From assembly GCF_001049735.1 (NCBI RefSeq), contig NZ_CVPC01000002.1:248001-312000 (forward strand): 64,000 nt of DNA, in the 5' to 3' direction. This DNA is from Nereida ignava. GTDB lineage: Bacteria > Pseudomonadota > Alphaproteobacteria > Rhodobacterales > Rhodobacteraceae. Each line of letters starts with the position of its first letter. Positions within the stretch are counted from its first letter, which is position 1. Shown in pieces: positions 59,810 to 64,000 of the stretch. A model generated the notes under the pieces. That model ran no database searches. It saw nothing but the letters and a program-made list of their open reading frames with translations, and was not told the DNA's origin. Both the position numbers and the translations under genes were made by a program.

Positions 59810-61398
59810 TGCAGGCCAAGCACGTGGGTCTAGCGGGTTTTGCGTGCTGCCTATGGGCTTGCATGGCGTCCGCACAAGAAGAGCCATTATCAACCATTGA
59901 TTGGCTAAGCGAGACACTGCGCGGCCCACAAACGGTTCCTCCAGCCGGTACGCTACCATTGATCAACCTTGATGCAACTGTACGTAGTTTGACCCTTCGC
60001 CCTGGCGGCAATTTGGCCGAACAGATCACGATACCGGAAGTCACCGTCGAGCCACTTGGCGCGCCCAAAACACGTGCTGTTGGTCTCAGCCCGCCAAGTG
60101 CTACTGGCCTGCCCCACACGCTTTGGACAGCCAGCGATCCTGAAACTCTTTCCCCCTTGCTTAGAGCGGTCGGGGCACCGACAATTCCTGCGATGCAGCA
60201 GCTTTTACGCCGATTGCTGGTTGCGGAGGCAGACACACCAATTACACGCGACCCAGAGGCTGATATCTTGGTCGCACGCGTGGACGCCTTGTTGGCAATG
60301 GGGGACGTAGAGACAAGTCTGGCACTGCTCGATCAGGCAGGTGCGATGACCCCGCAACTGTTTGCACGTTGGTTTGATCTGTCACTGCTGACTGGTACGG
60401 AAGACGCCGCATGCACAGCACTTATGGCCAACGTAGCCCTACGTGCAGCACTGCCAACTCGTGTCTTTTGCCTGTCACGCACAGGGGACTGGAACGCCGC
60501 AGCTTTGACGCTAAAAACAGGCGAAGCCTTGGGAGAAATTCCAGCGGATAAAGCAGCCCTTTTAGCACAATTTCTTGATCCAGAATTGGCTGAGGAAAGT
60601 ATTAATCTGGCACCACGACGCGCAATTACACCACTGGAATTCACTTTGCGCCGTGCGATTGGAACACCACTGCCTACCACCACGCTCCCCCTCGCTTATG
60701 CCACTACAGCGCTGACGCCAGACAACGGTTGGAAAACGCAAATTGACGCCGCCATCCGACTTGCGCGTACGGGTAGCTTATCATCAAACCGACTGCTGGA
60801 TGTGATGACAGCCAACATCCCATCCGCATCAGGGGGCGTTTGGGAATTGGCAGAAGCATGGCAACGCCTTGATATCTCCGTAACGGCTAGAAATCCTTCG
60901 GCCATCAGCCGTGCACTCCCTACAGCTTGGATCGAGGCGCGAAAAGTCGGTGTGCAAACAGCGATGGCCGACCTCTACAGTGAGCCTCTAAAGGACTTGC
61001 CGCTGACCGGTCCGGCCCAAATTACGCGCGCTGAAATGATGTTGGTATCACCCCTTTATGAAAGCGTGTCTGCCAAGGACACCGCCAACACTGATCTAGC
61101 TTTCGCGCAGTCGGTCGCCGTAGGGACCCCAATTGCATCCCTTGCGGGCAGCTTGATTGAGCGGATCATTGTGGACGGATTTGCGACAAACACCCTGCCC
61201 CCACAGAACGCAGAGTTGCTCCGCCAAGGAAAATTGGGCGAGACACTTGTCCGCGCGATTGTCACCGCAGAACAGGCGGCGACGGGCGACTTGCGTGACA
61301 TCGCACAGGTCATCGCGCTGCTGCGCCAAACAGGTCTGGAAAGCACTGCTCGCCAATTGGCCTTGAACCTGCTTTTGATCGATAGGCTACGCACATGA
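59809..61398 (+). CDS. Exported helical-repeat-like protein of unknown function upstream of xerD
   Basis: A 529-residue protein: signal peptide of about 22 residues (GFACCLWACMASAQ), then a mostly helical, Ala/Leu-rich chain with repeat-like pairs (for example VARVDALLAMGDVETSLALLDQ), suggesting TPR-like packing. No catalytic motif recognised. It is coupled to the small membrane-protein gene upstream (TGATG) and overlaps xerD by four bases. Its Cys residues (DAACTAL, RVFCLSR) could form a disulfide. Confidence 0.75.
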   Translation: MQAKHVGLAGFACCLWACMASAQEEPLSTIDWLSETLRGPQTVPPAGTLPLINLDATVRSLTLRPGGNLAEQITIPEVTVEPLGAPKTRAVGLSPPSATGLPHTLWTASDPETLSPLLRAVGAPTIPAMQQLLRRLLVAEADTPITRDPEADILVARVDALLAMGDVETSLALLDQAGAMTPQLFARWFDLSLLTGTEDAACTALMANVALRAALPTRVFCLSRTGDWNAAALTLKTGEALGEIPADKAALLAQFLDPELAEESINLAPRRAITPLEFTLRRAIGTPLPTTTLPLAYATTALTPDNGWKTQIDAAIRLARTGSLSSNRLLDVMTANIPSASGGVWELAEAWQRLDISVTARNPSAISRALPTAWIEARKVGVQTAMADLYSEPLKDLPLTGPAQITRAEMMLVSPLYESVSAKDTANTDLAFAQSVAVGTPIASLAGSLIERIIVDGFATNTLPPQNAELLRQGKLGETLVRAIVTAEQAATGDLRDIAQVIALLRQTGLESTARQLALNLLLIDRLRT

Positions 61399-62348
61399 CT
61401 GTCGTTCATTCTGACGCCTATCTGATCAAAGCGTTTCTTGAGGCACAAGCCGCTGAATTGGACGCCGCCACGAATACACAGCTGGCCTATGCCCGTGATC
61501 TGACGGATGTGAGTGGCTATTTGAACCACAAAGATGAAAACTTTGCCTCTGCCACACGCCAGCACGTGGAGAATTATCTAGTGCATTGCGATGCCCAAGG
61601 GTTTGCAAAATCTACCCGCGCGCGGCGATTATCGGCGATGAAACAGCTCTTTCGGTTTATGTTTGAAGAAGGGTTGCGAGCAGATAACCCAGCCATTCAG
61701 ATCAAAGGCCCCGGCCGCAGTAAAGCACTGCCCAAAACGTTATCCATGGATGAAGTCGAACGGCTGCTTCGAACCGCGCGTACGATCGGCAGGACTGAAA
61801 ATGACCGATTGCGAAACGCCTGCCTGATGGAGCTTTTGTACGCCACGGGAATGCGTGTGACCGAACTTGTCAGCCTCCCCGTAAGTGCTGCACGCGGTGA
61901 TCCGCGGATGCTGTTGGTTCGTGGCAAAGGCGGTAAAGAACGGATGGTTCCCCTGTCTGCCCCCGCCCGTGACGCGCTTGGGGCGTGGCTTACTGCATGG
62001 GACACCAAAGATACCCTAAGCAGAGCCAAAGGGCTTCCAAGCTCGAAATATCTTTTTCCATCGCCTTCAAAAGACGGGCATCTAACACGCCATGGGTTTT
62101 ACATTTTTATCAAAGACTTATCTTTCAAAGCTGAAGTTGACCCCGCAAAAGTAACACCGCACACGATGCGCCATGCTTTTGCCACGCACCTTCTTGAGAA
62201 CGGCGCTGATCTACGGTCCATTCAGGTGCTTCTTGGGCATGCTGATGTCGCCACAACCGAGATTTACACACATGTTTTGGATGAACGTCTCAAGGCGCTT
62301 GTGCTTGAACATCATCCCTTATCTACCGCTCCCGATCGCAACAACTAA
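61395..62348 (+). CDS. xerD: Tyrosine recombinase XerD
   Basis: A 317-residue recombinase. The N-terminal core-binding domain (1-105) is followed by the catalytic set: Arg in TGMRVTEL, Lys in GKGGKERMVP, HTMRHAFATHLL (His and Arg), LGHADVATTEIYTHV with the nucleophilic Tyr. It resolves chromosome dimers with XerC at dif. No mobile-element context, so it is the housekeeping enzyme. Overlaps the upstream gene by four bases. Confidence 0.93.
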   Translation: MTVVHSDAYLIKAFLEAQAAELDAATNTQLAYARDLTDVSGYLNHKDENFASATRQHVENYLVHCDAQGFAKSTRARRLSAMKQLFRFMFEEGLRADNPAIQIKGPGRSKALPKTLSMDEVERLLRTARTIGRTENDRLRNACLMELLYATGMRVTELVSLPVSAARGDPRMLLVRGKGGKERMVPLSAPARDALGAWLTAWDTKDTLSRAKGLPSSKYLFPSPSKDGHLTRHGFYIFIKDLSFKAEVDPAKVTPHTMRHAFATHLLENGADLRSIQVLLGHADVATTEIYTHVLDERLKALVLEHHPLSTAPDRNN

Positions 62349-62431
62349 GGGCAAAACGCCTGCCAAGCCCTTGATTTTCACGGCAAACACCCTTCATAGC
62401 TAACACAGGGTTATTTAAGGACTTAAAACCA

Positions 62432-63721
62432 GTGGACACAGCCTTTTGGGTTACGTCGGGCGGAATTGTACTTCTGCTTGTACTGTCGGGCTTCTTTTCA
62501 GGCTCGGAAACTGCACTAACAGCTGCCTCACGTGGCAAACTCCGCGCGCAAGCTGACAAAGGCAGCCAAGGGGCCGAGCGCGCACTGGCCATCACCGAAG
62601 ACAACGAACGGCTGATCGGTTCGGTCCTTCTGGGCAACAACCTCGTCAACATTCTAGCAACCTCGCTGGCGACAGCCTTGCTGACCCGCGTGTTTGGCGA
62701 AAGCGGTGTTGCGCTTGCCACCCTGATTATGACGCTGCTTGTTCTGATCTTTGCAGAGGTGCTGCCCAAGACATACGCCATCACAAATGCCGAAACCGCC
62801 GCCGCCGCAGTTTCAGGCCCCATTTCGGTTGTCGTCAAAGTATTCTCGCCAATTGTGGCCACCGTACGGGTATTGGTCCGTGCCGTACTAAGCGTTTTCG
62901 GTGTTCAGACCGATCCTGATGACCATATTTTGGCCGTGCGCGAAGAGATTGCCGGTGCGCTTAATCTTGGCCACTCAGAAGGTGTTGTGGAAAAAGAAGA
63001 CCGCGACCGCATCTTGGGCGCACTTGATCTGAGTGACCGGACGGTAGAGGAAATCATGCTTCACCGCTCGGGCATTGAAATGATCAACGCTGACGATGAT
63101 CCCGAAACTGTATTGTCGCAATGTCTTGCCTCAAGCCACACCCGCTTGCCCGTTTACCGCGATGAGCCTGAGAACATTATTGGCGTCGTGCACGCAAAGG
63201 ACTTGCTGCGCGCTATTGATAAATTGGTGCGTGGCCCAGATGCAGATCCTGCGGGTCTGTCGCGGTTTCAAGTGGGCGATGTGGCGATGGCCCCCTATTT
63301 TGTGCCTGAAACCACGACGCTTGATGATCAAATGCGTGAGTTTTTGCGTCGCCACACTCACTTTGCGCTGGTGGTTGATGAGTACGGCGCCCTGCAGGGC
63401 TTGATCACCCTTGAGGATATTCTGGAAGAAATCGTTGGCGAAATCGCGGACGAATTTGACGAGGCAAAAGAGCCAGAGTTTATCGCTGACACCGATGGAA
63501 CGTACACCCTGGATGGTGCCATGACGATCCGCGATGCGAACCGCGCACTTGATTGGTCGTTGCCAGATGACGAAGCCGTCACCCTTGCGGGCCTTGTCAT
63601 TCACGAAGCGCAAACGATCCCTGCCGAAGGACAAGTATTCTCATTCCACGGTTTCCGGTTTGAAGTCGCGAGCCGTGAAGCAAACCGTTTGGCAGAGTTG
63701 AAAGTGCGCAAAGTCGGCTGA
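62432..63721 (+). CDS. CNNM/CorC-type transporter-associated protein (DUF21, CBS pair, CorC domain)
   Basis: A 429-residue protein: DUF21 membrane domain (about 1-170, LLLVLSGFFSGSETALTAAS), two CBS domains (about 195-335, ending DEYGALQGLITLEDILEEIVGE) and a C-terminal CorC_HlyC domain. Members are linked to Mg2+/Co2+ efflux. The start is GTG at 62432 with AAGGA upstream at longer than usual spacing. It stands 84 bases after xerD. Confidence 0.93.
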   Translation: MDTAFWVTSGGIVLLLVLSGFFSGSETALTAASRGKLRAQADKGSQGAERALAITEDNERLIGSVLLGNNLVNILATSLATALLTRVFGESGVALATLIMTLLVLIFAEVLPKTYAITNAETAAAAVSGPISVVVKVFSPIVATVRVLVRAVLSVFGVQTDPDDHILAVREEIAGALNLGHSEGVVEKEDRDRILGALDLSDRTVEEIMLHRSGIEMINADDDPETVLSQCLASSHTRLPVYRDEPENIIGVVHAKDLLRAIDKLVRGPDADPAGLSRFQVGDVAMAPYFVPETTTLDDQMREFLRRHTHFALVVDEYGALQGLITLEDILEEIVGEIADEFDEAKEPEFIADTDGTYTLDGAMTIRDANRALDWSLPDDEAVTLAGLVIHEAQTIPAEGQVFSFHGFRFEVASREANRLAELKVRKVG

Positions 63722-63741
63722 ACGCAGAGAAACCAAATTAA

Positions 63742-63759
63742 GGGGCGATTTAACGCCCC
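63742..63759. terminator. Hairpin between the CNNM-type gene and the HerA-like gene
   Basis: GGGGCG (63742-63747) pairs with CGCCCC (63754-63759) around a six-base loop; it overlaps the stop codon of the minus-strand gene. It is short and has no U-run. Confidence 0.4.
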
Positions 63760-64000
63760 CGAAATAACCCACCCAAAATACCGCGTACAATACGCCGCCC
63801 CGTTGTGCCTTTCATCTCTTTCAGAACGACCTTGCCGATCTCAGCACCAAGCGAGGTGCTGCTGCGCCGCGGTGCACGCGCTGTTGAGCGGCCAACTTTC
63901 GTACCACTGTACCGCCTGTTTGACAGGTACTCGCGCTCTGCGACTTGCAGTTCTTCCTCTTTCTCCTCAGCAGCAAGGGCAGCATCCGCCGCCTGCTCTG
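63750..64000 (-). CDS. HerA-like ATPase (DUF853) C-terminus, partial
   Basis: Only the last 82 residues are visible: an Ala/Glu-rich stretch, then KVGRSTARAPRRSSTSL and the C-terminal GAEIGKVVLKEMKGTTGRR, ending LGGLFRGR. This tail matches the DUF853/HerA-like helicase family as I remember it; the ATPase core is beyond the right edge. Convergent with the CNNM-type gene. Not a shadow, since no gene opposes it. Confidence 0.7.
   Translation of the reverse strand, partial: EQAADAALAAEEKEEELQVAEREYLSNRRYSGTKVGRSTARAPRRSSTSLGAEIGKVVLKEMKGTTGRRIVRGILGGLFRGR

Overview
The window looks like an ordinary chromosomal stretch of an alphaproteobacterium of the order Rhodobacterales (Roseobacter-type; genus not resolved). 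The evidence is a dusB-ntrB-ntrC-ntrY operon with an NtrC that lacks the sigma54 contact loop, fused ispDF, ctrA next to sciP, a bamA-skp-fabZ-lpxA-lpxI-lpxB order, and small families (DUF6456, DUF6477, DUF6552-like) that I associate with Rhodobacterales. Names are from memory of families; no database search was possible. About 60 protein genes are packed with short gaps and many 1-4 base stop/start overlaps. I saw no tRNA, rRNA, insertion sequence, phage, CRISPR array or replication origin.

Layout. 1-5408 (minus): nitrogen regulation (dusB, ntrB, ntrC, ntrY running off the left edge). 5564-7696 (plus): ispDF, pgpA, pncC. 7860-11135: ammonium channel, COQ10/RatA-like lipid-binding protein, hpt and lipA. 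11239-12920: a divergent DUF6456/DUF6477 pair. 12875-17591: a non-pyrrolysine MttB-like methyltransferase, guaA, two small membrane proteins and an EamA exporter. 17639-22542: a FadL-like porin without a normal start codon, an unknown P-loop protein, metA, an alpha/beta hydrolase and ppk2. 22546-26085 (minus): an FkbM-like methyltransferase and a PotABC-type importer without its binding protein. 26241-31530: rpsI-rplM, a thioesterase, an enoyl-CoA hydratase and gyrA. 31776-34851: trmFO, gluQ, hisI and an IscU-like scaffold. 35024-40759 (minus): ligA-recG plus a small membrane-protein gene with an SOS box, then sciP and ctrA. 40912-42057: mnmA. 42081-54344 (minus): a long envelope and isoprenoid cluster from pyrH to lpxB. 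54436-64000: miaA, an AraC-type regulator, a lytic transglycosylase, ssb, aroK-aroB, a small-protein/exported-protein/xerD operon, a CNNM-type protein and the end of a HerA-like gene.

How the genes work together. dxr, ispDF and uppS supply isoprenoid precursors and the undecaprenyl carrier. cdsA and pgpA make phospholipids. fabZ, lpxA, lpxI and lpxB make lipid A, and rseP, bamA and skp handle envelope protein assembly. ctrA and sciP are the cell-cycle activator and its inhibitor. ligA and recG are DNA repair enzymes.

The strongest candidate for something undescribed is at 35024-35226. It is a 40-codon single-span membrane-protein gene with a strong ribosome site, a GAAC-N7-GAAC site of the alphaproteobacterial LexA type upstream, and a strong terminator downstream. 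Its design resembles the SOS-induced division inhibitor SidA of Caulobacter. Second-tier observations are a 43-residue membrane protein between rseP and bamA, a CCTCC-loop hairpin after gyrA, the start-less FadL gene, tandem small membrane proteins after guaA, and a 46-base tail-to-tail coding overlap of DUF6477 with mttB.
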